Assembly (NCBI GenBank): GCA_002102555.1
Contig: MCFL01000030.1
Location: forward strand, 248,001 to 312,000
Source: Catenaria anguillulae PL171
Taxonomy: Eukaryota; Blastocladiomycota; Blastocladiomycetes; Blastocladiales; Catenariaceae
Direction: 5' to 3'
Length of the DNA: 64,000 nucleotides
Part shown: piece after piece, positions 10,948 through 20,788 of the stretch
How the letters are laid out: each line of letters opens with the position of its first letter
Position numbering within the stretch: the stretch's first letter is position 1
Translations under genes and position numbers: made by a program
The notes under the pieces: generated by a model
The model's database searches: none
What the model saw: the letters and a program-made list of their open reading frames with translations, nothing else
What the model was told of the DNA's origin: nothing

Positions 10948-11722
10948 TCAGCCCAGCGCGGCAACAATAGCAGCGACGGCTCCTCCAACCAACGCGAGCG
11001 CGGGTTCCGAGTTATCACCCGATGATGATGCTGTCCTCAGTGGCCGCTGAACGTTTGATGAAGTCGAGGCTGTCGAAGAAGAGCTAGTGGACGACATGCG
11101 CGCCGCCGTCGATGTCGCATTCCCAGCCAAAGTGGAGTTACCCACCGTTGATCCCGTCGAGGTTGCAGTGCTGGAAGTGGACGGACGAACAGTTGACGAC
11201 GTAGTCGTGCGCGTAGGCGGCGGAATGGATCCGGCAGTGGCGGCCGCATCGCACCAAGCTTGACGGTCAGAGCGGACACCGTTGGCGGCAAGGCGTTGGG
11301 CTGGGCACTACAGTCGGGTGCGAACAATAATCACGAGAACGCGTCAGGTCAGTTATCGAGCATTGACATGTCCGTGGTCTTAAAAGAGAACTATCGACGG
11401 ACTTGGTTGTAACAGTTGAGGACATAGGCCATATTATCGCACATGCATTGGAAGTATGGGCGACCGCCGGCGTTTGCAAGCGAACCGCAGGCAATTTGAA
11501 TCTGATTCTGTGAGTTTCCAAGGCATCTGTTTGTTGCTCGGAGGATGGCGTGGGTGCGGCGAGGTCAGTCAGGGCCTCAGGATGACTTCGCACAGTATAA
11601 TGGGAGGATACGAACGCCAAGTATGTATCATCTGCTCCATTTCCGCAGATTGAGCCTGTTTGGCCGATTGCCGATGGGACAGCCACGGCGAGGATTGCGG
11701 TCAAGAACGAGATGAGCTTCAT
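10948..11722 (-). CDS. GPI-type surface protein, CFEM-like 8-cysteine domain (copy 1)
   Basis: Predicted 196 residues from three exons: 11616-11722, 11403-11526 and 10948-11307, all with GT-AG introns that keep the frame (donors GTTCGT and GTCCGT). The order is a signal peptide (MKLISFLTAILAVAVPSAIG), an eight-cysteine domain, a long Ser/Thr-rich stalk and a hydrophobic tail (ALALVGGAVAAIVAALG) typical of GPI attachment. Cysteine spacing is C-x10-C-x11-C-x13-C-x-C-x8-C-x3-C-x17-C. The second half (CxC...C-x3-C...C) resembles CFEM domains, but the first half is spaced differently and the CFEM aspartate is not obvious. It is paralogous to the divergently transcribed gene at 12450. A cell-wall or adhesion role is plausible but inferred. 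Confidence 0.65.
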
Positions 11723-12449
11723 GATAACAAAGCGCTGAGAGAGAGAAATTGTTCCAATTGCGTCTAGTAGCGTGAGAGTCTTTCTTGTGTTTGCACATTA
11801 CCCCTTTGCTATGTGCTGAGCGATGAGGCTTTGGACGAAGTAAATAGCCAGCTGCGAACAACGAGCATTGACACCAAGGACGACATGGGTCTGTCGATCT
11901 CGCCTGGCTGCACAGGACAGATGAGAGTCAAAGTGTCCGTCAAAGTTGAATGCAAATGCGACCGGCTCGACCTACGAATTTTGCGCTGTTTACACTGCAA
12001 GTTAGGTGTACAAATGGTGTAAGGATCCTACGATTTGGTGTGAGGAACAAAAAAGCAACCTCATGACGATTATTCATGCTCGCTTCTCATTCACCTCGCA
12101 CCCACTTGAGCCGAGCTCTCCGGTCTATGTACCTCCAGTAAGTACACTCTTGCCGCTTGGATGCATTCATTGCGATGCTCACATGTCTCACTCACGAGGC
12201 AATGGAAACGCCTCCCATTTTTTTTGTGTCTGAGACTGAGACTGGGTTTCACTTGTTCATTTCTCAACGCGAGGCTGGGTCTCAGTCCGGCGAGTTCATC
12301 TCACCACTGGGCTTGCTCTCCTCCCTTCGGCCTGAACCACCAAATGCAACAAGAAGTACATAAGCGCCCAAACTCGTTCGCTCTCTTCACTCAAGCATCA
12401 AGACAAAAGACGACAGAATACCTTGGCTCCACGACGATTAGCAAGCACC
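11723..12449. other. shared divergent promoter region of the two GPI-type genes
   Basis: The 727 bases lie between two paralogous genes transcribed away from each other and must hold both promoters. No protein-like frame is visible. Confidence 0.45.
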
Positions 12450-13084
12450 ATGCACTTCTCCATCTCTGCCATCGCCACCCTCGCCCTCGCCACGGCCGCC
12501 GCCGTCAATGGCCAAGTCGTCGGCGACAACCAAGCCCCTGCTCCCGGCCAAGGCGCTGGTGCCCCGTCCTGTGGAAGCGCTGCCGCTGATGCCGTGTTCC
12601 AAGTATGGCCTTGCCTTGCACCCTTGCTGTTATCCGACGGCGAAGAACGAAACTGACCCACTTGAACTGGCATTTTCCGTAGAACTGCCTCGGCACCGCC
12701 CGGACCCTTCGTGCCACAAACTGTGCCCAATTCGAGCGGACCCAAGGCTACGACTTCTTCAACTGCGCCTGTGAGAACGCAAAGGTGACCGTCCAGTGCT
12801 ACGACCAATGCGCGTCGCAACCTGGCCTCAAGCTCATCGCCCAATCCGAGCAGACCTCGCTCTGCGACGCTGCTGCCCGTCTCAAGCCAGTTACCACCAC
12901 CTCCACCACGTCCAAGGCCGCTGGCGCTACCCCTGCCGTCGATGTTGTCACGGTCACCGCCGGACCCACTGCGACTGGCGCTCCAGCCAAGGGTTCCAAC
13001 GGGGCTGCCGGCGTTTCGGCCAAGGTTGGGTCGGCTGCCGCCGTCGGTGGTGTTGTTGCGTTTGTTGCCGCCGCCCTTGCCTAA
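12450..13084 (+). CDS. GPI-type surface protein, CFEM-like 8-cysteine domain (copy 2)
   Basis: Predicted 184 residues. The ATG at 12450 was chosen because it opens a clean signal peptide, MHFSISAIATLALATAAAV; an in-frame upstream ATG gives a charged start. Exon 1 is 12450-12602 and exon 2 is 12683-13084, with an intron GTATGG...CCGTAG. The eight-cysteine domain is spaced C-x11-C-x11-C-x13-C-x-C-x8-C-x3-C-x17-C, almost identical to copy 1 (here FFNCACENAKVTVQCYDQC, there YFQCMCDNMAYVLNCYNQC). A Thr/Ala-rich stalk follows, and the end is hydrophobic (GSAAAVGGVVAFVAAALA), as in GPI-anchored wall proteins. Function is unknown beyond likely surface location. Confidence 0.7.
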
Positions 13085-13427
13085 GCCGAAGGCAGCTGGC
13101 AGATGGATGCTTTTGCTCTGATGCCTTGGCGCATTTGGTGAAATTGCGAAGTCGTTTTTCCCAGGTGTTCTTTCCCACACACTATGAATATTATTCCGTC
13201 ATTCTTTCTCCCCCTTCGGTTCCTCTTTTTGCGTTTTGGTGTAGATCTGTTGCCATCGTCGTCGATGTTTTTGCCCCCAATCACCACATCATTCATTCAT
13301 CCATCCATCCGCATTCTCTACTTGCAATACACTCTTCTCAACGTTGGTCTCCACTGGGACATTGCCTTGTCGTGGAAGAAATGGCAAGTGTGTGTATTAT
13401 ACAGATAGCAAACACAACAGAGTTGCC
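13085..13427. other. convergent 3' region
   Basis: Short pyrimidine-rich gap between two convergent genes; no coding signal. Confidence 0.4.
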
Positions 13428-14671
13428 TCATGTAAACTTGCGATGAATCGAGTTGAATCCAGCACCCACTCCGGACAACGAAATGAAGCCGTCCTTGGTT
13501 TCGCTAACCTTAAACTGGACATTGAAAAAGGCGTCAATGTCCCTCAATGCTTGAATGCTATCGGTTGAAGGGAAAAAAAGCGATCCGTGGTCAGTCAAGC
13601 TGCTGGTTCCACAAAACACAGAACACTCTCACAGAGAATAACGTACGTAAACGCATCCACACCATGCTCACCCCTCCTCGCTTGCTTCCACTTGCTCACC
13701 TCGTCCGAACACACAGTCGCAAACACCATAGCCAACCACTCATGGGCCACATCCACACACCCGCCTGTTGCAATCGCCTCCAATAGTGCCCTTGAGCACT
13801 GAGTTGCCAACACCTCGGGATCATTCACGGCCGCCCGAATCTCCTCCCCGGTCTCTGGATCCGCCACCCGCGGCCTGCTTGCCACCTCGGCAATGTACCT
13901 CACGCCCGTCGTTGACTCGGCCACCAGCGACACGGCAAACCCAGGCGACAAGCCCGCGGTGTCCTTGCGCGCGGCATCCGCATACACATAAACATCGGGA
14001 ATGTATCGTGTCAACTTTGACCTTGCGGCATTTGCAAGCCGCGTCGCCATGGCCGGCGCCACACGCGTGCACGCGGCAATGCCGCGAATCTTGAGCACGC
14101 GGCCTTGGTCGAGCAACCGCGCGGGATGCAGCCGAAGCGCAGGCTGCACAATGAGCCGCACGTCGCATCCACCGAGCGGGGCAGAGCCGCGCGCCTTGAC
14201 TTGCACCTCCAAGCCGCCGGCATCCAGACCGTACGCTGCTGCAAGGAATGGCAAAGTCGCTGTGCGAATGGTGTCGGGTGTCAAGTCCCCGCGATGGTCC
14301 GATCCAGTGATTCCGCCGCGCAATGTGCACGACAGCGGCTTCTTTCCAAATGGGGCCAGGGCAACGAGTGCCTCGAGATAATACCCGACGGGCCGTGTCG
14401 GAGGAATGTCGAGCTCGACCGATCCATTAATGAGCGTGCCAGGCAAGAAGGTGACCTGGGTACCCGTGTGTGAAATGCGGACGGTGGTGCCATTGGAAAT
14501 CATTTCGAGCAGGCGCAAGAGCACCACCTCGTAGTCCTTGAGACCGGGCTCGTCAGCATCGGGCCGGATTTGGTCAATGCGCACGGGTTTGCCCGAGAGC
14601 AGCGACAGGACGAGCCGGTTGCGCAGTTGGTGGTGGCCTTGGAGTTTGACGAGTTGTTGACGGGGTTCCAT
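13428..14671 (-). CDS. RCL1: RNA 3'-terminal phosphate cyclase-like protein Rcl1
   Basis: Nucleolar factor for 18S rRNA processing (it works with GTPase Bms1 in the small-subunit processome). Exon 1 is 13647-14671; a phase-2 intron, 13558-13646 (GTACGT...GATAG), joins to exon 2, 13428-13557, giving 384 residues, near the usual size of about 370. Seen in order: RNRLVLSLLSGKPVRIDQIR at the start, FLPGTLINGS, LRGGITGSDHRGDL, GSAPLGGCDVRLIV, and a C-terminal SIQALRD-type segment followed by FNVQFKV and LSGVGAGFNSIHRK. These fit the Rcl1 branch rather than catalytic cyclase RtcA. The gene is intact. It is divergent to the thioredoxin-like pseudogene at 15.1 kb and sits as an ordinary gene inside the peptide region. 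Confidence 0.9.
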
Positions 14672-15141
14672 GGCGATATGTGTGCGTTAGTCGTGCCTTT
14701 GGTTACATGGGAATCACGTTCGTAGTGTCTCGCTCAATGCACGGATTGATTGGTTGAGCCGAGCGGGACCTGTGCTCGCTCTCACTTCGCATCTTGTTCA
14801 AGTGAAGTCACGTGCGAGGTTGTGTGTGTTGACGCGTGCACATCACGAAGCGTGGTCTTGGCTCCCATTCCGCCACACACCGTCTCGCCTTGCGACATCA
14901 TGGCGCCATTTGCAGTGCTGCCATTGGCTGACCTGGATCCTTTGTTCAATGCAACACACTCAGTTTGCTCACTACCGCCATCTCTGCGGTTGAGTCGACA
15001 CACACTCGATCAGGGATGGGTGCCTGTCTGTGAAATTCTTACACACAACATTGAAAAGCAGATGGGTTCCTCGCTCTGCTCCCTGCTGTTCTCGGCATCA
15101 ATCGACAGTTCGTTCTACTGTCTAACCCAATCATCGTCGCA
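14672..15141. other. divergent promoter region, RCL1 and thioredoxin-like copy 1
   Basis: 470 bases between divergent genes; no protein-like frame or clear TATA box seen. Confidence 0.4.
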
Positions 15142-16182
15142 ATGGAGTGCGAAAACGGCATCTGCAAGCTTCCCACGGCCACGGCCGCCCCGTCTACCAC
15201 TGGCGCTGCCGCCACCACTTCGGCCACGATCCCCGAACAATTCAAGGCGTTCCCTTGGTCCCACTTTGTCAATGCTGCTGGCAAGCACGTCCCGACGTCG
15301 GCCCTGCAACGTCCCTTGACGCTCTACCTCTTTTCTGCGCCTGGTGCCCGCCATGCCGTCAGATCGCTGGAACCGTCGAAGCGCTCCACAAGCAGCACAG
15401 CGAGACCGATCTCGACATTGTCTATGTCGGCCTCGATAAGACCCACGATGAGCATCGCACCAAGGCCAAGCTGCCTTACTTCAAGTTCACTTGGTTCCAA
15501 GATCAAGACTTGCAACTGCCGATTCCGTTTGTCAAGGATGCAGAGTGGCCGGCGGGCAACGACAACCCGTTCAGGAACGAGTTTCCGCGATGCCTTGCTC
15601 TCAACTGGCCGCAGTGCGTTTCCAGTCTTTCGTGTTCAGCGACCCATATGTTTAGCTTATACTGACTCAATCTTCGCTCTTGGACTTGACAGTGGGCATT
15701 CCAACCATTGTTGTTGCCGACGCCACCACGGGCAAGGTCATTGACGTTGACGCAACCCTCCCGCTCTTCAGCGTCATGGACTCCAAGACGCTCGACGCCG
15801 ACCTCAAGGCCATCGTTGGCCGCTGGCGCGCCGGCCAGCAGGGCTCGACCCGCTGGATGCGCATCAAGGCGACCGTCGTGGATGGTGTCATGATGTTCTG
15901 GTACTTCTACATCGTGTTCCCGTCATGGATGCCATTGACTGGATCAAGGCCAAGCTCACCAAGACGATTGAGGCGGCGCCCGCGGCGGAATCGCAGGAAG
16001 AGGTTAAGCGCGAGATTGTGGAGGAGGCCAAGGAGACCGATGGTGCTGAGGAGCCCAAGGTTGAGACGGTTGCCGCCCACCAAGTCAAGGAGGAGGTGCA
16101 GGAGCCGGCAATCGAGTGCGAGGGTGGTGTGTGCCAGTTGCCTGCCGCGAAGAAGGAGGGCGAGTCTGCCCATGCAGCGTAA
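15142..16182 (+). pseudogene. tryparedoxin/nucleoredoxin-like protein, copy 1, with three frame breaks
   Basis: Paralogue of the intact gene at 18929. It starts MECENGICKLPTA, has a thioredoxin fold with a WCPPC active site (about 15340-15356), then LPYFKFTWFQDQD, an intron 15614-15692, GIPTIVVADATTGK, a hydrophobic segment and an acidic tail ending SAHAA. Compared with its paralogue it lacks one base near 15337-15341, has one extra near 15582-15585 and lacks one near 15921. The first two cancel, so only the middle part shifts frame; the third destroys the tail. Coding similarity is kept in every shifted segment, so either the breaks are recent or they are base-calling errors. The tail repeats the start motif as ECEGGVCQLPA (about 16113-16145). 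If intact, it would be a cytosolic or membrane-anchored disulfide oxidoreductase. Confidence 0.7.
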
Positions 16183-17102
16183 CTATCTGCAGATTCTTGA
16201 TCCAAATGTTTTGTTAATGTGACTCGATCCTGCGTTCCAGGTTGAAAATTAAAAGCACTTTTGCGTTTCACCCTCGTTGACAGCTCTCATCTAGTGCGTG
16301 ACTCACGATCACCCTTCTCCAGCCATGTGAGACATGTACAGTGCAGCGCCAACGCCGCCATCACCTTCTGCGCAGAGGGCCAACCTCGAACCCTCAAGCC
16401 GACCTGAGAAAGAAGATTGCCCCTCGCAACTCATTTTAACATGCCAAGTGATCAAAGAAATGTTCGCGCTGTGTCTAACCCACCCTGTCGTCAGACTTGC
16501 ATACGATGCCAGTGCGTGCTTGTGCATATTGACAGCAGACGTCAAATTGGACCATCGCAGACTGTCCCTTTACTGCAAGCGCGACAACAGAACCACATCT
16601 TGCTATGAAACGTACTAATTGCCGGTGACGCCGGTGACAGACTTAGCGCCTCCATTCGTGATACAGGGACCTGTGCCCGAACCAAATGCATTCATCCGCT
16701 TTTGCAAGTCGGGGCGGCAAATAGCGGTCGGCCGAACCGCAAGCACATTCAGCAACGTTAACATTTCATCGACTCAATTTGAATTGTCTCAGCAGCCATA
16801 GTTTCAGCCAAGATGCAAGAGATCTCAACCTGACCTCAGCATTTGCACTTTTGTCACGGGTTCATTTAGCCGACCATGAGCAAGCTCGCTACATAGTAAG
16901 TCGTAGACACTCTGGGCAGTCTACCCAAGCGTAGCAACGTGCCATTCGCACAAAGGTCGGGCAGTATACAGAGTACATGAGTCGGAGGGATACAAAAAGG
17001 CAGCGACCACCCGCTTTGATCCCTACGTCATTGTTCATCCATTCGTCATTCGTTGATCACGACCAAGTCACTTCCATCCAAGATTCCTTTCACGCATCCA
17101 AC
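16183..17102. other. intergenic, possible B-type relic
   Basis: No live gene. Around 16645-16715 the DNA resembles exon 2 of peptide B1 (a CCTGTG-CCCG block, then ATCCGC and TTTTGCAAG in order, with a gap), suggesting a decayed B-type copy; this is weak. Confidence 0.3.
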
Positions 17103-17421
17103 ATGCGCTGCTCAGCTCTTTTCACCGTCTTCGTGCTCGCCGTCGCTGCCTTCACGAACACTGTTGAAGCAGCCGCGGACAAAGGTAAGTTTGCCGCTAC
17201 CTCGCGATTCCATCTAAGTTGACCCATCCCTGACCACCGTTGAAAAAATGAACACATGGTCAGGTAATGCTATCGCTCCTCAAGTCCACCCCTGTGGCCC
17301 GTTCTACCCGGCGTGCATCCGCAGGTGCCGCAAGTTTTGCAAGAACTGGTCGCCCGAAGACTGCCAAGCGTGCTATGACGATTGCGAGGCGAATTGCAAC
17401 GACATTCCTCGCGCCAAGTAG
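17103..17421 (+). CDS. secreted 8-cysteine peptide B1
   Basis: Predicted 79-residue precursor. Exon 1 (17103-17184) encodes signal peptide MRCSALFTVFVLAVAAFTNT up to VEAAADK. A phase-1 intron, 17185-17263 (GTAAGT...GTCAG), joins to exon 2 (17264-17421). The mature peptide carries CGPFYPACIRRCRKFC, then NWSPEDCQACYDDCEANC, and ends NDIPRAK. Spacing is C-x6-C-x3-C-x3-C-x7-C-x2-C-x3-C-x3-C. CIRRC and WSPEDCQAC are shared almost exactly with B3 and partly with B2. Transcription is opposite to the A group but in line with the thioredoxin-like genes. The CX3C spacing fits amphipathic helices held by disulfides; no known family is recognised. Confidence 0.72.
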
Positions 17422-18928
17422 GAGGGGACTTGGTCAATCAAGGCCGTCCTGTCGTGTTTGAGAAGAAGCGATTCAGTTGCATGTTTCCCAAGTGACGTGT
17501 GACGACTGTTGATAAGCAATGTTTTGATGCATGTCATGCGACGACTGAGTCAGTTCCTTTCTGTGAGACATCGTGTCACGTCGCATATCGAAATTGCGCG
17601 AGTTTGAAGGTCATGCCCCACATTATCACGGAAAGAATTGCCCAAATTCATGCGGTAGTGACAAGATGTTAAACATTGGCACGCAAGACCGACATGTCTG
17701 CTCATGGGCTACGATCATGTGTGAGTCGTCTAAGCTCTACCCCACGACGTTGATTTGTGCGACAAATGGATCAAACAGACGCTGGTGCATGACCCACCAC
17801 ACCCTTTGTGCATATGAGTCAGACAATACTGCGTACGTAGTAGTTTGTCCTTTGCCTCACTGACCAAGCAGTCACACCAGCAACTCACTCTCAATATAAC
17901 TCCCGTTGTCTCCCACGTGAGACTTAGGTTTGCGTCTGACGTGCAACCAACAGGTTTGGCGGGCACACATAGCCATTGGTCACGCCGACACTGATCGAGC
18001 TTTGGTGGCAGTTCCTGTGTCAGACATGTACCGACCGTTGCCTGTATACTGTTGTGAAATTCAGAGCTACGCCGTTCATGAGTGCACGCATGACCAGCTG
18101 TGCTCCCGCAGACGTGTAACTGGGCTAACGGCCGAGTCGCGGCCCACTGCCACCACCGAGCCAGAGGGACCGGGCCGAGCAGATGGAAATACAACATTCC
18201 ATGCATCGCTGAGGTTGTACCACTAGAAGCGAGTACAGATGGATGACATAGCTAGAGTATAACAGACAAGCCGTCATGACGTTTCCCGTGGCACGAGCGG
18301 CGAGTCTCTGTCTTCATGACATACCTAGATTCCCGCACATCGTACGAGAGCACAGCTGGCCGCAGCGCTCGTCGCTCAGGGTCTGAGAGCAACCCGCGGA
18401 CGGCCCCGCCGCCCGAAACCAAAGGAATAAGTCCCGAGCTGTTCCCCAACAAGGTGTTGGAAGAAATCGTAACCCGACTGCTGTATTCTTCGCACTCACT
18501 CACACACTTCGCACTCATACACATTCATCCCCGACTTCAAGACGTGAAATCACGACGTATACAGCATGCATCGGCACAAATGTGTTTGGTTGCCCCACGG
18601 AAGCTCAATCTGTGCGGCCAAAACATCAAACAAGAGTGGTGGTGGGGATCGTGATTCGTGACTGGCTGCTCCGTGTCAGCTGGGCGAGCCCCTGGATCAT
18701 TTCGCCCACCGCAGCCAATATCCACAAAGAGTGAATCGGAATGTTGCCCTCGCGATAGTGTCAATTCGACCTGCCGAAAGGAGGCAAACAGACGACAGCT
18801 GCCGTTGGTATATAATGTCGCCCGGTGCCCTGCAAGCTCTCCCATCGACAACAACATCACTCATTCACCCGTCTCACCGTTTCAATCACTGCCTCTGTAT
18901 TTACCAAGAACTTCTTCTCTTCCTCAAA
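17422..18928. other. long intergenic region before thioredoxin-like copy 2
   Basis: No supported gene in 1.5 kb. It contains CATGAGTGCACGCATG at 18077-18092, a two-base-longer variant of the motif found before A1, A2 and B3, though about 850 bases from the next start codon. Confidence 0.35.
18809..18816 (+). promoter_or_regulatory. TATA box of thioredoxin-like copy 2
   Basis: TATATAAT lies about 115 bases before the start codon at 18929. Confidence 0.5.
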
Positions 18929-19870
18929 ATGGAGTGTGAAAACGGCATCTGCAAGCTTCCCACGGCCAAATCGACCGCTCGCGTAACTTCTCCCACCACC
19001 ACCAGCGATTCTGTTGTGGATCTCACCACGACTGCCATTCCCGACCAGCTCAAAGCCCTTCCTTGGTCCCATTTCGTTGATGGCGAGGGCAAGCACGTCT
19101 CGCCGTCCGCTTTGCAGCGTCCCTTGACCGTGTACATGTTCTCGGCCGCCTGGTGCGGCCCATGTGGTGCACTTGCGCCAACCATCGAGGCATTGCACAA
19201 GGCCCACCGCGACACGGATCTCGACGTTGTTTACATTGGATTCGACAGGACTCTTGACGAGCACGTCGCCAAGTCCAAGCTGCCGTACTTCAAGTTTACC
19301 TGGTTCCAAGACGAGCAACAGAATAAGCCAATTCCAGTCGAGCACTACGCGGACCAGCCCGACAATGTCAACCCGTTCAGGATGGTGTTCCGTGACGTGC
19401 ACGAGTCGCTGGGCAAAAGTACGTCAATTTGTAGAGGCTTTGGGCAGGGCTTCGCGTCTCACCAAACCGTCGCTTCACACTTTACAGAGGGAATCCCAGC
19501 CATCATTGTCGTCGACTCGGCTACGGGCAAAATCGTGGATGACCTTGCGAATCTTTCGCTCTTCAATGTTACCGGCTCTAAGACTCTCGAAGCAGACCTC
19601 GCACGCATCGTTTCGCTCTGGCGCGCTGGCCAACCTGCATCGACCTCCTGGATGCGCACACGGTCGGCGATTATTCGAAATCTGCAAATGCTGTTCTTTT
19701 TCGGCTTGGTATTCCCAATCGTTTACCCCATCGATTGGATCGTGTCCAAGTTTTCCCAGTCCCCCAAGACGCCGGTCAAGTCGGAATCCGACGACAAGGC
19801 AAAGGATCAAACAGAGGCGTCGGAGATGGAGCCAACTGCAAACAAGAACGGACCGACCAAGGCAGCGTAA
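18929..19870 (+). CDS. tryparedoxin/nucleoredoxin-like protein, copy 2
   Basis: Disulfide oxidoreductase-like protein, about 290 residues after splicing. An in-frame upstream ATG exists, but 18929 matches the start of copy 1 (MECENGICKLPTA). Seen in order: a short N-terminal CX4C motif, a Thr/Ser linker, the thioredoxin strand and active site LTVYMFSAAWCGPCGALAP, LDVVYIGFDR, LPYFKFTWFQDE, then a 69-base intron (19419-19487, GTACGT...TTACAG), GIPAIIVVDSATGK with the cis-proline, a hydrophobic stretch (LQMLFFFGLVFPIVYPIDWI) that could anchor it, and a charged tail. WCGPC is the classic thioredoxin motif, whereas copy 1 has WCPPC as in tryparedoxins. No signal peptide is seen, so it probably faces the cytosol. 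It sits between peptide genes B1 and B2. Confidence 0.8.
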   Translation: MECENGICKLPTAKSTARVTSPTTTSDSVVDLTTTAIPDQLKALPWSHFVDGEGKHVSPSALQRPLTVYMFSAAWCGPCGALAPTIEALHKAHRDTDLDVVYIGFDRTLDEHVAKSKLPYFKFTWFQDEQQNKPIPVEHYADQPDNVNPFRMVFRDVHESLGKSTSICRGFGQGFASHQTVASHFTEGIPAIIVVDSATGKIVDDLANLSLFNVTGSKTLEADLARIVSLWRAGQPASTSWMRTRSAIIRNLQMLFFFGLVFPIVYPIDWIVSKFSQSPKTPVKSESDDKAKDQTEASEMEPTANKNGPTKAA

Positions 19871-20467
19871 TTTGCCTCTCAAGTCCATTGACGTCGGTCC
19901 ATGCCGTTGCCATGCACCGACTACTTGTTTATGAAATTGCAAATGTGAATTTGAAAATGAATACATGAAATGAGAACTTTCCACTTGTTAACTCCACTGA
20001 TCTCAAGGGACGCGAATGTGCTGGTATTGTGGCGGTGAGGTGACGTAAGACATTGGACGACGAGTAATCATGTGTCGACGTGACCGTTGACTCTTTCCGG
20101 CTTATTCTCTCGGCAGCCTACCGCTAGTAGAGCGTGGGCAAGGCATAGAATCGGGTCAAAATGCCTGGCCTCTAGACTCAATACTGGCTAACTGGATTAT
20201 TCAGATCAATCAGATCACTCTCATCAATTGCAATCACGCCGGTTGTTTACCGTTTGGATATTTCTGCCGCCGCAACAGACTCCAGACACATATGCAACAG
20301 GTGAGTCAACTGAGTAAGGTCGAGTCACTACTCACCACTGTATAGCTACATACAACCAGAGAGTTCCCCAGCCGTCGTCACTCTGATCTCCCTTGTCCAT
20401 ATCACCCTCGTCGCCATAGCAACTTCACAGTGAACCACATTCTTCCAATCCAACCTGATCCGCCACC
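19871..20467. other. intergenic, upstream of B2
   Basis: No coding signal. The start codon that follows has a strong context (GCCACCATGG). Confidence 0.4.
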
Positions 20468-20788
20468 ATGGGTGCCTCGACTCTTTTCGCTACAGTGCTG
20501 ATTGGCATAGTTGCATTCACTACTGCTGCCGACGCAGCCGCCATCGATGGTCCATTCTTCTCATTCGGTTTGTCCGCGGTTTCCGTTTGGATCCCCCACT
20601 AACGCGCTTGCTGCTCCCTTCATCTGCTTTAAATAGCTAGCGCCATGATCCCTCAATCGGACCACTGCGACCCGAACTACCCGTCATGCTTCCGCAGGTG
20701 CAACAGGCTTTGCGCGACCTTGTCGCCCGAGGACTGCCAAAAGTGCGTGGATGCATGCGGCTGCAACAATGAACCGCGCAAGGCCTGA
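20468..20788 (+). CDS. secreted 8-cysteine peptide B2
   Basis: Predicted 83-residue precursor starting in a strong context. Exon 1 (20468-20567) gives signal peptide MGASTLFATVLIGIVAFTTA and ADAAAIDG. A phase-1 intron, 20568-20636 (GTTTGT...AATAG), joins to exon 2 (20637-20788). The mature part reads CDPNYPSCFRRCNRLC, then SPEDCQKCVDACGC, and ends NNEPRKA. Cysteine spacing is C-x6-C-x3-C-x3-C-x7-C-x2-C-x3-C-x-C, as in B3. It is more diverged from B1 and B3 than they are from each other, but it shares the YPxCxRRC and SPEDCQ signatures and the intron. Function is unknown. Confidence 0.7.

Noticed and set aside
17573-17863. 96-residue frame with several cysteines as another secreted peptide
   Set aside because: No signal peptide, and the cysteine spacing does not fit the family frame.
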